Shown: positions 44,923 through 55,715 of the stretch, in pieces
How the letters are laid out: the number at the start of each line of letters is the position of its first letter
How positions within the stretch are numbered: position 1 is the stretch's first letter
Assembly: GCF_900184735.1 (NCBI RefSeq)
Contig: NZ_LT855387.1
Span: 181,099-245,098, forward strand
Length of the DNA stretch: 64,000 nucleotides
Source of the DNA: Paucisalibacillus globulus
GTDB taxonomy: Bacteria > Bacillota > Bacilli > Bacillales > Amphibacillaceae
Reading direction: 5' to 3'
Notes under the pieces: generated by a model
Database searches by the model: none
What the model was told of the DNA's origin: nothing
What the model saw: only the letters and a program-made list of their open reading frames with translations
Translations under genes and position numbers: made by a program

Positions 44923-46146
44923 TCAATCTCCTTGACTTATTGGTTGTGCCTTAGCAATATTTTCTTCTACTGTTAAATATAAGTATAATTTAACTTTACC
45001 ATTCTCTATGGATTCATGCAAAACTTTTTCCGAAGTGATTTTAGCATCCGGACCTAGCTGTAGCTGAAGTTCCTCCTTAGCTTGTTTAATACCTGCTTGT
45101 ACCGCTTCTTCTTTACTACGTTCAAATTTTTGTATTTGTTTTTCACTTAGTGTGGTCTCAATAATATCAATTGGTAAATTCCATTTTAGGAATTTTATTG
45201 CTGATGTAGTACTATCTCGGTGAACGTCTTGATAATCTGGTGAACCAAATCCCCAAATTGGAAATTTAAAATCTTTGATACCTATGTAATATTTCTTTTC
45301 TTGTTGTCCTGTCAAAAGCTCATAATTTTGTTTAAGTGGTATGGTTACATCTATTTCATACCAAGTACTTGCAATAATCTCTCCTTCTGCAGGTACGACA
45401 ATTTCTTTTCTTTTTTCTTTCTTATCATCATCTTCATTTTCTGTTACCTCATTTAGCGTTCCAGAAACCAGTATTTTCCCCGGTTCAACATAGTCATTTA
45501 TTTCGACTTGAGGTACACCTTTTGATACATACATACGTTTTATAATACCCTTTTTAGTTGCTACAAGATTTCGTGGTCCTTCCACCTTATCCTCCTGAAC
45601 AACAATCTTTTCAACACCTTCAAGTTGATAGGTTGTCCCTTTTTGACGGACACCAACCCAGAGTAACTCAGGTATATCATCTGTGAGCTTCTGTTGAATC
45701 TTAGCAGGAGGATCTATAGTAAAGATCCACGCACCTGCATGTATACCGTAAGCATTAAGCTGTGCTTCAATTTTCTCTTCAATTTCCTTTGGTAGTTCTC
45801 CTGTAATCTCGACCTTCCAAATAATATTGGACATAAATAGAATTAATAAAATACTCATGATAAATGAAAAAACAAATTCTTTTCTGCGAAAAAAACGACT
45901 AAACAAAAAGGGGTATCCCCGCCGTTGTTCAAATGTTATTTTATAGTTTTGCTCTCTCCTTATCGTTCTAATTTTTGGGATATCTGGTAGCTTAACATTA
46001 CCACTACATGTTTTTCTACCTTCCCTTTTAATATTCCATACCGTTACTCCCCTATCCGTACACTCCTGAAAAAACATCTCAGGTCTAATTCCAGTTACAA
46101 CTATTCGCACATACCCTTTAATAAACGACCCCTGTATCTGTTTCAT
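44923..46146 (-). CDS. yqfD: Sporulation protein YqfD
   Basis: 407 residues: an N-terminal domain (to about 90), one membrane helix (about 92-112) and a large outer domain ending in a charged tail with KLYLYLTVEENIA. YqfD is expressed in the mother cell under sigma-E and is needed for normal sporulation; its biochemical role is not known. GGAGGTCG precedes the ATG. It is packed between yqfC and phoH. Confidence 0.93.
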   Translation of the reverse strand: MKQIQGSFIKGYVRIVVTGIRPEMFFQECTDRGVTVWNIKREGRKTCSGNVKLPDIPKIRTIRREQNYKITFEQRRGYPFLFSRFFRRKEFVFSFIMSILLILFMSNIIWKVEITGELPKEIEEKIEAQLNAYGIHAGAWIFTIDPPAKIQQKLTDDIPELLWVGVRQKGTTYQLEGVEKIVVQEDKVEGPRNLVATKKGIIKRMYVSKGVPQVEINDYVEPGKILVSGTLNEVTENEDDDKKEKRKEIVVPAEGEIIASTWYEIDVTIPLKQNYELLTGQQEKKYYIGIKDFKFPIWGFGSPDYQDVHRDSTTSAIKFLKWNLPIDIIETTLSEKQIQKFERSKEEAVQAGIKQAKEELQLQLGPDAKITSEKVLHESIENGKVKLYLYLTVEENIAKAQPISQGD

Positions 46147-46167
46147 TTCGACCTCCTGGTAAAATCA

Positions 46168-46449
46168 TTATCCTGATATAAATTTGACTTCTGCAATTTT
46201 CCCTTCCAGCAAAATCTCTTCGGGTAACATCATCTTTAAAACAAATGATGATCCCTTTATTTGAATATATCCTTTTGTTGTCTTAAGTCTTAATTCTTTA
46301 TCAGTAAAAACTGCTAGCCCTTTATGATTTTCAATGTATACATGTAGCTGACCAATTATTGTAATTCTCGGTAATTCCATTACAACATCAGAAGGCAATG
46401 CAAGATACTTTACTAGCCATGGTCGTAATCGTTGTTGTAGATTCTTCAC
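46168..46449 (-). CDS. yqfC: Sporulation protein YqfC
   Basis: 93 residues, a small beta-rich protein of the YqfC/YabP family (signature ITIIGQLHVYIENHKGLAVF, in which E-N-H-K-G is constant). The family is made during sporulation in the mother cell, and YabP binds the forming coat. GAGGGGGC precedes the ATG. yqfD follows 21 bases downstream, so they form one unit. Confidence 0.93.
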   Translation of the reverse strand: MKNLQQRLRPWLVKYLALPSDVVMELPRITIIGQLHVYIENHKGLAVFTDKELRLKTTKGYIQIKGSSFVLKMMLPEEILLEGKIAEVKFISG

Positions 46450-46505
46450 TAGATAAAGCCCCCTCTCACATACATATTTATGAGAAAATGAAACAGATAA
46501 GAACT

Positions 46506-46545
46506 AAAAAACCCAAAAGCATCAAAGCGACACTTTTGGGTTTTA
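46506..46545 (-). terminator. Terminator after the 185-aa gene
   Basis: Stem AAAACCCAAAAG / CTTTTGGGTTTT with T-rich tail on the minus strand. Confidence 0.85.
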
Positions 46546-46556
46546 ATTATGTTCTA

Positions 46557-47114
46557 TTAATGGGTATGCCTACTTCTTTCGGCAATTACACTTCGGAAAG
46601 GTTTTCTAGCTCTAGGAGGACCAAGAACTTCCGACATAATAATGCCATTGACCAATCCTTTATGATTTAAACTTGTTTTTACATCTTTCTTAAACTTCTC
46701 TTTGTTTACATTCTTACTTTGTAGAGTGTGGTGCTTAATCGCATCTTGAATAGATGGTCCAATAGACAAATCTTGTTGCGATAAAGAATCAATCGAATCA
46801 CTGGTCCCAGTATTCATCCGTTGCTTTAATTTCTCCATTTGTTGTTTCTGCTGTTCTTCCACACTTACATTTGTAGCAGACGATGTATACACGGTCTGTT
46901 TTTGCTTATGTCTAGTTTCTTCTGAACCTGAAGTGTTATAGACAGTTCGCTTAGGATTTTGTTGACCTCCTGAAGGGGTTGCAGTTGGTCTCGGCACATT
47001 AGGCCTATTTGGTTTTTGTTTTTGTTGTTCATTTTCTCGAGCCCCGCCCATTGCACGGATAATTCCATATACAATGAAAGCGATTATTGGCAAGAATTCA
47101 AATAACCCATCCAT
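46557..47114 (-). CDS. Unrecognised membrane-anchored protein with a long disordered region
   Basis: 185 residues: one N-terminal helix (about 6-22), a long low-complexity segment rich in Gln, Asn, Pro, Thr and Ser (about 28-130), and a short ordered C terminus with GIIMSEVLGPPRARKP. The last motif looks conserved rather than random, as GPPRARKP could be a docking site. AGGGGGGATT precedes the ATG. It lies 37 bases after floA on the same strand, so it may be part of the flotillin unit. I do not know the family. Confidence 0.7.
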   Translation of the reverse strand: MDGLFEFLPIIAFIVYGIIRAMGGARENEQQKQKPNRPNVPRPTATPSGGQQNPKRTVYNTSGSEETRHKQKQTVYTSSATNVSVEEQQKQQMEKLKQRMNTGTSDSIDSLSQQDLSIGPSIQDAIKHHTLQSKNVNKEKFKKDVKTSLNHKGLVNGIIMSEVLGPPRARKPFRSVIAERSRHTH

Positions 47115-47151
47115 TTAAATCCCCCCTTCTATCTTCTTAGAACCTTGTTTA

Positions 47152-48141
47152 TTAATTATCATCATCATTATTATCTTTAGAAAGTTTACCAATAGAATCA
47201 CGCATGTCTGTATCAGCGTTAATATTTTCATAATTTAAGTAATCCATAACACCTAATTTACCAGTACGTAATGCCTCTGCAAGTGCTAATGGAACATCAG
47301 CTTCTGCTTCCACAACTTTTGCACGCATTTCTTGAACACGGGCAACCATTTCTTGTTCTTGAGCAACTGCCATCGCACGACGTTCTTCTGCTTTCGCTTG
47401 AGCGATTTTCTTATCTGCCTCAGCCTGGTCTGTTTGTAACATCGCACCAATATTTTTACCGATATCTACATCTGCAATATCAATTGATAAGATTTCAAAT
47501 GCAGTACCAGCATCTAATCCTTTTGCAAGGACTGTGTGTGAAATCATATCAGGATTTTCTAACACTTTTGCATGAGTTTCTGAACTACCAATTGTACTAA
47601 CGACACCTTCACCGACACGAGCGATGATAGTTTCTTCACCTGCACCCCCAACTAATCGGTCAATGTTGGCACGTACAGTAATTCTAGCTTTTGCTTTTAC
47701 TTCAATTCCATCCATTGCAATACCTGCAATAAAAGGTGTTTCAATAACTTCAGGGTTAACACTCATTTGTACAGCTTCCAGCACATCACGACCAGCTAGG
47801 TCAATAGCAGCTGCACGCTCAAAAGATAGTTCGATGTTTGCACGATGTGCAGCAATTAATGCATTCACAACACGGTCTACATTACCACCAGCAAGATAGT
47901 GACTTTCAAGTTGATTTGTTTTAACATCAAGTCCTGCTTTATGAGCTTTAATTAGTGGATTGATAACACGACTAGGTACAACTCGACGTAATCTCATACC
48001 AATTAATTGTAGAATTCCTACTCGCACACCAGCAGCTAATGCACTAATCCAAAGTGTTACCGGTATAAATGTAAATAAAATTGCCACAGCAATCAAGATA
48101 ACTGCGATAAGTATCACAGGCATAATAATATTTGCATCCAT
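47152..48141 (-). CDS. floA: Flotillin-like protein FloA
   Basis: 329 residues: an N-terminal membrane hairpin (about 5-45), an SPFH/flotillin domain and a C-terminal coiled coil rich in Ala and Glu ([17 protein letters not shown]). FloA organises membrane microdomains and affects signalling and sporulation. AGGAGGAATT precedes the ATG. yqeZ lies 45 bases upstream, the conserved NfeD-flotillin pairing. Confidence 0.96.
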   Translation of the reverse strand: MDANIIMPVILIAVILIAVAILFTFIPVTLWISALAAGVRVGILQLIGMRLRRVVPSRVINPLIKAHKAGLDVKTNQLESHYLAGGNVDRVVNALIAAHRANIELSFERAAAIDLAGRDVLEAVQMSVNPEVIETPFIAGIAMDGIEVKAKARITVRANIDRLVGGAGEETIIARVGEGVVSTIGSSETHAKVLENPDMISHTVLAKGLDAGTAFEILSIDIADVDIGKNIGAMLQTDQAEADKKIAQAKAEERRAMAVAQEQEMVARVQEMRAKVVEAEADVPLALAEALRTGKLGVMDYLNYENINADTDMRDSIGKLSKDNNDDDN

Positions 48142-48186
48142 AAATAATTCCTCCTAAAATGTATTATATTATAGGTCATTATGACC

Positions 48187-49521
48187 TTATAATTCTCTTA
48201 CTATAACACGTACTCCTTCTACCTTTACAACTTTAATAGGAGTATTTGCATGAATAAAACTACCTTCTGTTACGACATCAATTCGCTCATTATTAATAAT
48301 AGCTACTCCTGATGGTCTTAATCCTGTTGCAGCAATTCCTTCCATCCCTATTAAATCTAGGCGATTTTGATTAGAAACATAACCAAGTTCTGTTGTTGTT
48401 CGATCTTTTAATATGACATGTCGGAAAATACCCTTATCTAATCCAATCCTTCTAAATAGTATGACGGAAGCTATCACAGCAACTAAAAAAGCAATAGCCA
48501 CGCTCGTCATCATATGACCCACATTTGCACCTGACATAAATAATGAGCCAATAATTGCCCCGATGCCTAAAATACCTAAGATACCCCCGGGGACAAAAAA
48601 TTCTGCAATAAGTAATGCAATACCGAGAATTAATATGATGATTGCTTCCATTCCGGCAAGCCCTGCAACAAAATGACCATAAAAGAATAGTGCAAGTGAT
48701 AGTAGCCCAACACTACCAGGCACCCCGAATCCAGGTGAATATAGTTCTAGAATCAACCCTAAGCTTGCTAGTGATAATAGAATCGGAACAACGATTGGGT
48801 TCGTGATAAATCTAGCAATATTTTCTGCAAGAGTAGGTTCTGTTTGAATGATGGTGCCATTTGATAATCCTAACTCAAACAATAACTCCGTTCGATCTTG
48901 AACAATTCCTTCAGCATAACCAACCTCTAGTGCTTCTTTAGGTGTCAAGGTTAAAAATTCACCCTCAGGTGCATCCAATTCAGGAAGATCGATACTTGCA
49001 TCTGCCATTGCTGCTGCATATAATGGGTCTCTTCCACCAGCTTCAGCAGCACTTGTCATAGTTTTCAGCCAGGCAGATTGTGCTTTTTTATCTGCAGCAG
49101 TACCATCAGAATTGATAACGCCACTAGCTCCCATCCTTGCTCGAGGTGTCATGTAGATATTATCTGTGTGTAGGGCAATATACGATCCTGCAGAAAACGC
49201 CTCACTTACAATAAAAGAGGTTGTGGGAATTTCAAGGTTAGCAATTATAGTTCCAATATTATTTGCTGCTTCTACACTTCCACCAGGAGTATTAATCTCA
49301 AATATGATATGATCTGCTCCTGCTTCCACTGCCTCACTAGTAGTTCTTGAAAGGAATGCTTCTAACCCACGTTCTATGTCATCCTCTATTGGAATAACAT
49401 AGATTTGTTTACCTCCACCTTGCGCATCAGCATGAACGGGATTATTAATCCCCGATGATAACAACGATAATATGATGACAATATAAATAGAGAAATAAAA
49501 TGCCAAACGCTTTCTCGGCAA
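48187..49521 (-). CDS. yqeZ: NfeD-type ClpP-like serine protease protein YqeZ
   Basis: 444 residues: a signal peptide (to about 32), a ClpP-class protease domain with catalytic Ser in SEAFSAGSYIA and Lys in ADKKAQSAW, four or five membrane helices (about 235-375), and an NfeD OB domain (ATGLRPSGVAII). The partner flotillin floA follows. The pair probably tunes membrane protein turnover. AGGAGGTG precedes the ATG. Confidence 0.94.
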   Translation of the reverse strand: MPRKRLAFYFSIYIVIILSLLSSGINNPVHADAQGGGKQIYVIPIEDDIERGLEAFLSRTTSEAVEAGADHIIFEINTPGGSVEAANNIGTIIANLEIPTTSFIVSEAFSAGSYIALHTDNIYMTPRARMGASGVINSDGTAADKKAQSAWLKTMTSAAEAGGRDPLYAAAMADASIDLPELDAPEGEFLTLTPKEALEVGYAEGIVQDRTELLFELGLSNGTIIQTEPTLAENIARFITNPIVVPILLSLASLGLILELYSPGFGVPGSVGLLSLALFFYGHFVAGLAGMEAIIILILGIALLIAEFFVPGGILGILGIGAIIGSLFMSGANVGHMMTSVAIAFLVAVIASVILFRRIGLDKGIFRHVILKDRTTTELGYVSNQNRLDLIGMEGIAATGLRPSGVAIINNERIDVVTEGSFIHANTPIKVVKVEGVRVIVREL

Positions 49522-49689
49522 CTATTACACCTCCTTCTCTGTACATTTATTCATACGATTGATGACAAAATAAAGTTTCAAAAAATTTCATATGTACATC
49601 CCTATTCACCTAAATAGTATCACAGTTTACTACTGGAAAGGTAGAAATATGAAAGCAGTATTGGATAACTTTCATAAATTTGAGTAAAA

Positions 49690-49721
49690 TAAAAAACCCT
49701 TGCTATTAACAAGGGTTTTTA
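49690..49721 (-). terminator. Terminator after yqeY
   Basis: Stem AAAACCCTTG / CAAGGGTTTT with a T run on the minus strand. Confidence 0.92.
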
Positions 49722-49731
49722 TAGGGCAAAC

Positions 49732-50178
49732 TTAATTCAAATGTTCTTGAACTAATTTATTAATTTTAGAGCCGTCAGCTTTTCCTTTTACTTTAGGCAT
49801 CACTGCACTCATAACCTTACCCATATCTTTTTTTGAAGATGCGCCAGTTTCTTGAATCGCTTCTTGAACAATTACTGAAAGCTCTTCATCAGAAAGCTGT
49901 TCAGGCATATATTCTTGAATAATTTTGATTTCCATTTCAAGTTTTTCAACAAGATCTTCGCGTCCAGCTGATTTAAATTCTTGGAGGGAATCTTTTCTTT
50001 GTTTCAATTCTCTTGATAAAATTGTCAAATCTTCGTCTTCCGATAATTCACTTTTACCAAGCTTTATCGATTCATTTTGTAATGAAGCTTTTACCATTCG
50101 AATAACACTAAGTCTTTCCTTATCTTTATTCTTCATCGCTTGCTTCATATCGTCGTTCAACTGTGATAGTAATGACAT
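49732..50178 (-). CDS. yqeY: GatB/YqeY domain protein
   Basis: 148 residues, all-helical, of the stand-alone YqeY family related to the tail domain of GatB, which binds tRNA. The start [19 protein letters not shown] and end [17 protein letters not shown] are typical. It lies 15 bases after rpsU, which is the usual pair; both are likely co-transcribed. The exact role is unproven. Confidence 0.95.
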   Translation of the reverse strand: MSLLSQLNDDMKQAMKNKDKERLSVIRMVKASLQNESIKLGKSELSEDEDLTILSRELKQRKDSLQEFKSAGREDLVEKLEMEIKIIQEYMPEQLSDEELSVIVQEAIQETGASSKKDMGKVMSAVMPKVKGKADGSKINKLVQEHLN

Positions 50179-50193
50179 CTTCTAGCACCTTCT

Positions 50194-50370
50194 TTAGAAT
50201 TTACGCTTTCTAGCAGCTTCAGATTTCTTTTTACGACGAACGCTAGGTTTTTCATAGTGTTCACGCTTACGATATTCTTGTAGTGTCCCACTTTTTGCTA
50301 CACTACGTTTAAAGCGACGAAGAGCATCCTCAAGAGACTCGTTTTTACGAACGCGAGTTGTATTTGACAT
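50194..50370 (-). CDS. rpsU: 30S ribosomal protein S21
   Basis: 58 residues, very basic ([20 protein letters not shown] at the start, [12 protein letters not shown] at the end). Short, so easily missed. GGAGGGAGGG precedes the ATG. S21 assists start-codon selection on the 30S. The 190 bases up to deoC hold a small hairpin (AAGGCAT / ATGCCTT at 50410-50436) whose role is unclear. Confidence 0.97.
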   Translation of the reverse strand: MSNTTRVRKNESLEDALRRFKRSVAKSGTLQEYRKREHYEKPSVRRKKKSEAARKRKF

Positions 50371-50560
50371 GCTAATTTCCCTCCCTCCGAAGCAAAAAAA
50401 CAGATTAATAAGGCATACTGATATATATCATGCCTTTTGTAATTATAATATATTGCTTAGTAATGGTCAACTGATTATTTTTCTTTGACTCTTTAGTTTT
50501 CTACGCTAGTTGATATGTTATCTACTTACCTAAAAGACCCGAGAAAATCCGACTGTGAAA

Positions 50561-51232
50561 TTAATAATCTGATGTGCCTTGATTTCCCTGTACAATCGCT
50601 ACTCCTGAGCTTGCACCAATTCTAGTTGCACCAGCTTCTATTACCGCTTTTGCTTGTGCTAAATCGCGTACTCCTCCAGATGCTTTCACTCCTAGATCAG
50701 GTCCAACAGTCTTACGCATTAAAGCAATATCTTCTACAGTTGCTCCTCCACCTGAAAATCCGGTAGATGTTTTGACATAATCAGTACCAGCTTCTTTTGC
50801 TAATTGACATGCTTTAACTTTTTCTTCTTCAGATAACAATGAAGTTTCAATAATAACTTTTGTTAGGGCTTTTCCTTTTGCAGCTTCAACTACAGCTTGA
50901 ATGTCTTGTTTCACAAAATCTTCATTACCTGATTTTAACTCACCAATGTTTATCACCATATCAACTTCTGTAGCGCCGTTCGATATGGCTTGTTTTGTTT
51001 CATATACCTTCGTTTCTGTAGATGTAGCTCCTAAAGGAAAACCGATGACTGTACAAACTTTTACCTCGGTATTTTTTAAATGTTCATAACATAATGGAAC
51101 CCAATGTGGGTTCACACAAACTGATGCAAACTCATACTCTTTTGCTTCCTCAACAATCTTTAAGATAGCATCTTTTGTAGCTTCAGGCTTTAATAAGGTG
51201 TGATCGATATATTTTGCAATATTTTCTACCAA
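50561..51232 (-). CDS. deoC: Deoxyribose-phosphate aldolase
   Basis: About 223 residues, TIM barrel class I aldolase. It cleaves deoxyribose 5-phosphate to acetaldehyde and glyceraldehyde 3-phosphate. Signature motifs: [11 protein letters not shown], the Schiff-base Lys in [15 protein letters not shown], and [13 protein letters not shown] prefer TTG 51232 with AAAGGATG 6 bases upstream; ATG 51241 overlaps that site. It lies apart from other nucleoside genes, between rpsU and mtaB, where B. subtilis has yqeW. Confidence 0.95.
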   Translation of the reverse strand: MVENIAKYIDHTLLKPEATKDAILKIVEEAKEYEFASVCVNPHWVPLCYEHLKNTEVKVCTVIGFPLGATSTETKVYETKQAISNGATEVDMVINIGELKSGNEDFVKQDIQAVVEAAKGKALTKVIIETSLLSEEEKVKACQLAKEAGTDYVKTSTGFSGGGATVEDIALMRKTVGPDLGVKASGGVRDLAQAKAVIEAGATRIGASSGVAIVQGNQGTSDY

Positions 51233-51328
51233 GTTAAACATCCTTTCTTAAGTTGTATGTACCTCTTGCATAATAGCATTTTAACGCCATAAAAGCTATT
51301 CAGGAAATCCTAATGCCCAATCAATTGA

Positions 51329-52684
51329 CTAGGCATTTATTTTCATCTTACCATGTGTAGCATTGTCCATGACTCTAACAAAAGTACCTTCATTGTATGG
51401 ATAACCAGATTTAGTAATCTTTACACGGACAATCTTACCAATCATATCACTAGTTCCTTCAAATTTTACTTTAAGATAGTTATCTGTATACCCTACTAAC
51501 ATATTAGGGTTGTCTTCGTCTAATACACGTTCTTCTGGGATAACTTCTAGCACTTCATTTTGATAGCGTAATGCATACTCGTTAGCTAATTCCTCCGACA
51601 AGTCAATCATTCTTTGAACACGTTCTGCTTTTACATCTTCATCTACTTGATTTTCCATTCTAGCAGCTGGCGTTCCGGTTCTTCTTGAGAATGGGAATAC
51701 ATGAAGTTCTGAATATCCAACTTTTCTAATGAAATCGTATGTCTCCATAAACTCTTTTTCTGTTTCACCTGGGAAACCTACTATTACATCAGACGTAATT
51801 GCTAAATCTGGCAAGGCTTTACGGATTTTTTCAACTTTTTGGTAGTAAAATTCCGATGAATATTTTCTACGCATACGTTTTAATACAGTGTCTGAACCAG
51901 ATTGTAGTGGAATATGTAAATGACGTACAATCTTTTCTGATTTATCTAGTACTTCAATTACTTCGTCCGTAATTTGACTAGCTTCAATGGAAGAGATCCG
52001 TATGCGTTCAAGCCCATCTACTTTTGATTCTAGATCGCGTAATAATGCTGCAAAATTATAGTCATTTAAATCTTCACCATATCCAGCTGTGTGAATACCA
52101 GTCAGAACTACTTCTTTATACCCGGCTTCAACTAACTTTTTCGCTTGAGTTAACACACTTTCAGGATCTCTAGAACGTAAAAGTCCTCTTGACCACGGGA
52201 TAATACAGAAGGTACAGAAATTATTACAGCCTTCTTGTATTTTCAATGATGCACGAGTTCTATCTGTAAATTCAGGAACATCCATTTCTTCAAATACACG
52301 ATTCTTCATAATGTTAGAGACACCATTAATTGGTTCTCTTGATTTCTTATGTTCTTCAATATATTCAATCATGTTTTTTCTATCTTGTGTTCCAACTACT
52401 ACATCTACACCTGGAATTTCTAAAATTTCACCTGGTGATGTTTGCGCGTAGCACCCAGTCACACAAACAATCGCATCTGGATTATTTCGAACTGCACGCC
52501 TAATTGTTTGTCTACTTTTTTTGTCTCCGGAATTTGTTACCGTACATGTATTAATAACATATACATCAGAATCATGGTCAAAATCAACTCGTTCATATCC
52601 TTGTTCCATGAACATGCGCCAAATTCCTTCAGTTTCATAATGATTTACTTTACAACCTAATGTATGAAATGCTACCGTTGGCAT
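51329..52684 (-). CDS. mtaB: tRNA (N6-threonylcarbamoyladenosine-37) methylthiotransferase MtaB
   Basis: 451 residues of the MiaB/MtaB group: N-terminal UPF0004 domain with FHTLGCKVN, INTCTVTN and VTGCYAQ cysteines, a radical SAM core with CNNFCTFC, and a C-terminal TRAM domain. It turns t6A into ms2t6A next to the anticodon of ANN-reading tRNAs. The ATG overlaps the rsmE stop (TAATG), so it is coupled to the dnaK operon. Confidence 0.95.
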   Translation of the reverse strand: MPTVAFHTLGCKVNHYETEGIWRMFMEQGYERVDFDHDSDVYVINTCTVTNSGDKKSRQTIRRAVRNNPDAIVCVTGCYAQTSPGEILEIPGVDVVVGTQDRKNMIEYIEEHKKSREPINGVSNIMKNRVFEEMDVPEFTDRTRASLKIQEGCNNFCTFCIIPWSRGLLRSRDPESVLTQAKKLVEAGYKEVVLTGIHTAGYGEDLNDYNFAALLRDLESKVDGLERIRISSIEASQITDEVIEVLDKSEKIVRHLHIPLQSGSDTVLKRMRRKYSSEFYYQKVEKIRKALPDLAITSDVIVGFPGETEKEFMETYDFIRKVGYSELHVFPFSRRTGTPAARMENQVDEDVKAERVQRMIDLSEELANEYALRYQNEVLEVIPEERVLDEDNPNMLVGYTDNYLKVKFEGTSDMIGKIVRVKITKSGYPYNEGTFVRVMDNATHGKMKINA

Positions 52685-53442
52685 TATTGCCCCCCCAATT
52701 CTTCTAATTGATACGATATACTAGCAAGTGCATATAAAGCAGCAGTCTCTGTCCTCAATATACGAGGACCTAATCTGACGGGTATAAAATGATGTTCTTT
52801 CAAACTATGTACTTCCTCAGGAGAAAATCCTCCTTCGGGACCAATACAAATAAGTACTTTATCACCTATACTTAGCTTACTAACAATACTTGCAAAAGAT
52901 TGAAAAGAATTTGTTTTCGCCTCTTCTTCATATGCAATAATTTTCACATGATATGTCTCACTTTCTTTAATCAACTCTTTTAAGTTCATAATTGACTTAA
53001 TTTCAGGAAGGTAATTACGATGAGACTGTTCACTTGCTTCTTTAATTATTTTTGCATAGCGAGTAATTTTTTTATCTACTTTCCTAGCATCCCATTTTAC
53101 AACAGATCTTTTCGACTGGAAAGGGATAAAGGCTGATGCACCCAATTCAGTCCCTTTTTGTAGGATTAGGTCCATCTTATCTCCCTTTGGTAATCCTTGT
53201 GCAATGGTTACAAAAACGGGTAGTTCCGTATTATTGTTTAGCCATTCAATAATTTTAGCCTTTACGGCATGTTCGTCAATCTGTACAATCTCACAAATTG
53301 CTCCAGTTGTATTTGGTGGATTACAAATAATCTTATCTCCAACCTGCATTCGCATTACGCGTACAATATGATGAGCATCGTCACCGTCAACGGTGATAAT
53401 ATCATTCTTCTTATTTTCTTCTGGGATAAAATATCTCTGCAT
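52684..53442 (-). CDS. rsmE: 16S rRNA (uracil-1498-N3)-methyltransferase RsmE
   Basis: 252 residues: an N-terminal PUA-like part and a SPOUT domain with a C-terminal trefoil knot (CIGPEGGFSPEEV and LGPRILRTETA). It methylates U1498 near the decoding site. It follows prmA with an 8-base gap and is followed by mtaB with a TAATG overlap, the same order as B. subtilis yqeU. Confidence 0.96.
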   Translation of the reverse strand: MQRYFIPEENKKNDIITVDGDDAHHIVRVMRMQVGDKIICNPPNTTGAICEIVQIDEHAVKAKIIEWLNNNTELPVFVTIAQGLPKGDKMDLILQKGTELGASAFIPFQSKRSVVKWDARKVDKKITRYAKIIKEASEQSHRNYLPEIKSIMNLKELIKESETYHVKIIAYEEEAKTNSFQSFASIVSKLSIGDKVLICIGPEGGFSPEEVHSLKEHHFIPVRLGPRILRTETAALYALASISYQLEELGGQ

Positions 53443-53450
53443 ATAAGCAC

Positions 53451-54404
53451 CTACTTTTTCTTCGCTACGACAGAAACCCAGTCTTCTAGCTCATTAATTT
53501 CAACTATTTCAAAACCTTGACTTTCCAAATTATTTAAAACTAATTGTTTTTTGGCTTGAATAATCCCAGATGTGATGAAATAACCGCCATCTACCAGATT
53601 TTCAAATGCATCATCTATAAACCGGATAATTATTTCCGCTAATATATTGGAAACAATGATATCAGCTTTCATATCAACATGACTAAGTAGGTTATTTTGC
53701 TTTGTTTTGATTAAATGATTAACTTTGTTTACTTTTGCATTTAACTGTGTGCTCTTTACCGCGACTTCATCTAAATCATACGCATAAATATCTTCCGCAC
53801 CCAATAATGCTGAAGCAATACTTAGCACACCAGAACCACAGCCAACATCAATAACAGTTTCATTCCCCTTGATATATTTTTCAAGTGCCTGAATACTTAA
53901 TACCGTTGTTGGGTGAGTTCCGGTACCGAATGCCATACCAGGATCTAGTTCTATAACAATTTCCTCGGTAGATTTTGGTGTATAGTCTTCCCAAGTTGGA
54001 GTAATTGTAATCTTATTAGAGATTTGAACTGGTTTATAGTACTTCTTCCAAGCAGTTGCCCAATCTTCTTCATTGACCTCACTAAGTGTTACTTGATTTG
54101 GCCCCAAGTCTATATCAAATGCAAGTAAGTTATTAATTGCTTGTTTAATTTCTTCCACAGTTTCTCCTAGGAAGCTATTAAACGGTAAATATGCTTTAAT
54201 ATAGACCCCTTCTTCTGGATAATCATTTTCGTTAAGTTCATAAATCTCACCAAACACGTTCTCTTTTTCAGTCAATAAATCTATCGGGTCTTCAATGACA
54301 ACACCACTTGCACCTGTTTCATGCAAAATATTCGAAATCGGTTCAATAGCCTCATTGGTAGTATGGATACATATTTCTGACCATTTCAAACGAATCTCAC
54401 TCAT
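53451..54404 (-). CDS. prmA: Ribosomal protein L11 methyltransferase
   Basis: About 317 residues: N-terminal L11-binding domain and a SAM-binding methyltransferase domain with VIDVGCGSGVLSIAS and NILAEI. It trimethylates L11. The start is uncertain: ATG 54404 has AAAGGA very close, while TTG 54425 has GGAG equally close; family members begin near KWSE, so the shorter form is preferred. It lies 43 bases after dnaJ in the heat-shock operon. Confidence 0.93.
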   Translation of the reverse strand: MSEIRLKWSEICIHTTNEAIEPISNILHETGASGVVIEDPIDLLTEKENVFGEIYELNENDYPEEGVYIKAYLPFNSFLGETVEEIKQAINNLLAFDIDLGPNQVTLSEVNEEDWATAWKKYYKPVQISNKITITPTWEDYTPKSTEEIVIELDPGMAFGTGTHPTTVLSIQALEKYIKGNETVIDVGCGSGVLSIASALLGAEDIYAYDLDEVAVKSTQLNAKVNKVNHLIKTKQNNLLSHVDMKADIIVSNILAEIIIRFIDDAFENLVDGGYFITSGIIQAKKQLVLNNLESQGFEIVEINELEDWVSVVAKKK

Positions 54405-54467
54405 TTCCTTTTTTGTTATAATCAATTACTCCTGATGGACTACAGTATGTACAGGGGATAAAGGAGC

Positions 54468-55595
54468 TCAATCCCCTTTAAATGCTCTTTTAAACTTTTG
54501 AAAAATTGAATCCTCTTGCTCCTCTGTTTTATCGTTGCCGGCAATTTCATTAAATTCTCGTAATAACTCTTTCTGTCTGTCTGTTAATTTAGTAGGTGTC
54601 ACAATGCGAACTTTGATATGTTGGTCTCCATTTCCATATCCTCTAACATTCGGTGAGCCTTTTCCTTTTAGGCGGAAAGTCTTCCCTGTTTGCGTACCCG
54701 CTGGGATTTTAAGTTTTACTTTCCCATGTACCGTAGGAACTTCTACTTCATCACCTAGAGCTGCTTGAGTAAATGTCAATGGTAATTCGCAGAAAATATT
54801 GTCACCTTCTCGAGTAAAGAATTCATGTCTTCTCACTTGGATAACAACGTACAGATCTCCCGCTGGACCACCATTTTTTCCAGGTTCTCCCTTTCCAGCA
54901 ACGCGTATTTGCTGGCCATCATCTATACCTGCTGGGATATTAATATGAATCTTTTTATTCTTTTTAACGGTTCCATCCCCAGAACATGTCGCACACTTTT
55001 CAGGAATTATCTTACCTGTTCCATTACAGTGGTGACATACTCTACGGTTAACTACACGACCAAATGGCGTATTTTGCTCGGTGTTTAATTGTCCTGAACC
55101 ATTACAATGGGAACAACTTTTTGGCTTAGTACCAGGTTTTGCCCCTGAACCATGACAAGTAGCACATTCCTCATCTCGTGGAATCATAATGTCTGTTTCT
55201 TTTCCAAAGATAGATTCTTCAAAATCAAGGATCATCGTATATTGAAGATCCGCACCTTGTTGAGGGGCGTTTGGATCACGTCTACGGCCGCCTCCACCTC
55301 CAAAGAACATATCAAATATATCTCCAAAACCACCGAAATCTTGACCTCCACCGAAGCCACCAAATCCTTGACCATCCATACCTGCATGACCAAATTGATC
55401 ATATTGTGCACGCTTTTGTTCATTTGATAGTGTTTCATATGCTTCTTTTGCTTCTTTAAATTTATCAGCAGCATCTGGTTCTTTATTCACATCAGGGTGG
55501 TACTGACGAGCTAGCTTACGATATGCTTTTTTAATTTCTTCTTTCGATGCATTTTTTTCAAGACCTAAGACTTCATAATAATCTCTTTTTGACAC
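54468..55595 (-). CDS. dnaJ: Chaperone DnaJ
   Basis: 375 residues: J domain with HPD (QYHPDVNKE), Gly/Phe-rich region (about 75-105), four zinc repeats CxxCxGxG ([32 protein letters not shown]) and the C-terminal substrate-binding part. It stimulates DnaK. It is downstream of dnaK after a hairpin that probably acts as a partial terminator. Confidence 0.98.
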   Translation of the reverse strand: MSKRDYYEVLGLEKNASKEEIKKAYRKLARQYHPDVNKEPDAADKFKEAKEAYETLSNEQKRAQYDQFGHAGMDGQGFGGFGGGQDFGGFGDIFDMFFGGGGGRRRDPNAPQQGADLQYTMILDFEESIFGKETDIMIPRDEECATCHGSGAKPGTKPKSCSHCNGSGQLNTEQNTPFGRVVNRRVCHHCNGTGKIIPEKCATCSGDGTVKKNKKIHINIPAGIDDGQQIRVAGKGEPGKNGGPAGDLYVVIQVRRHEFFTREGDNIFCELPLTFTQAALGDEVEVPTVHGKVKLKIPAGTQTGKTFRLKGKGSPNVRGYGNGDQHIKVRIVTPTKLTDRQKELLREFNEIAGNDKTEEQEDSIFQKFKRAFKGD

Positions 55596-55715
55596 TGTGT
55601 ATCACTCTCCCGAATCTCTTCACATAAGGTAAATCATAACACTAAAAATATTGCCATGGCAAATGGTACAAGGTCAGTTCATCCATTTGTCAGTATTCCT
55701 CTACTAAAAGCTACG

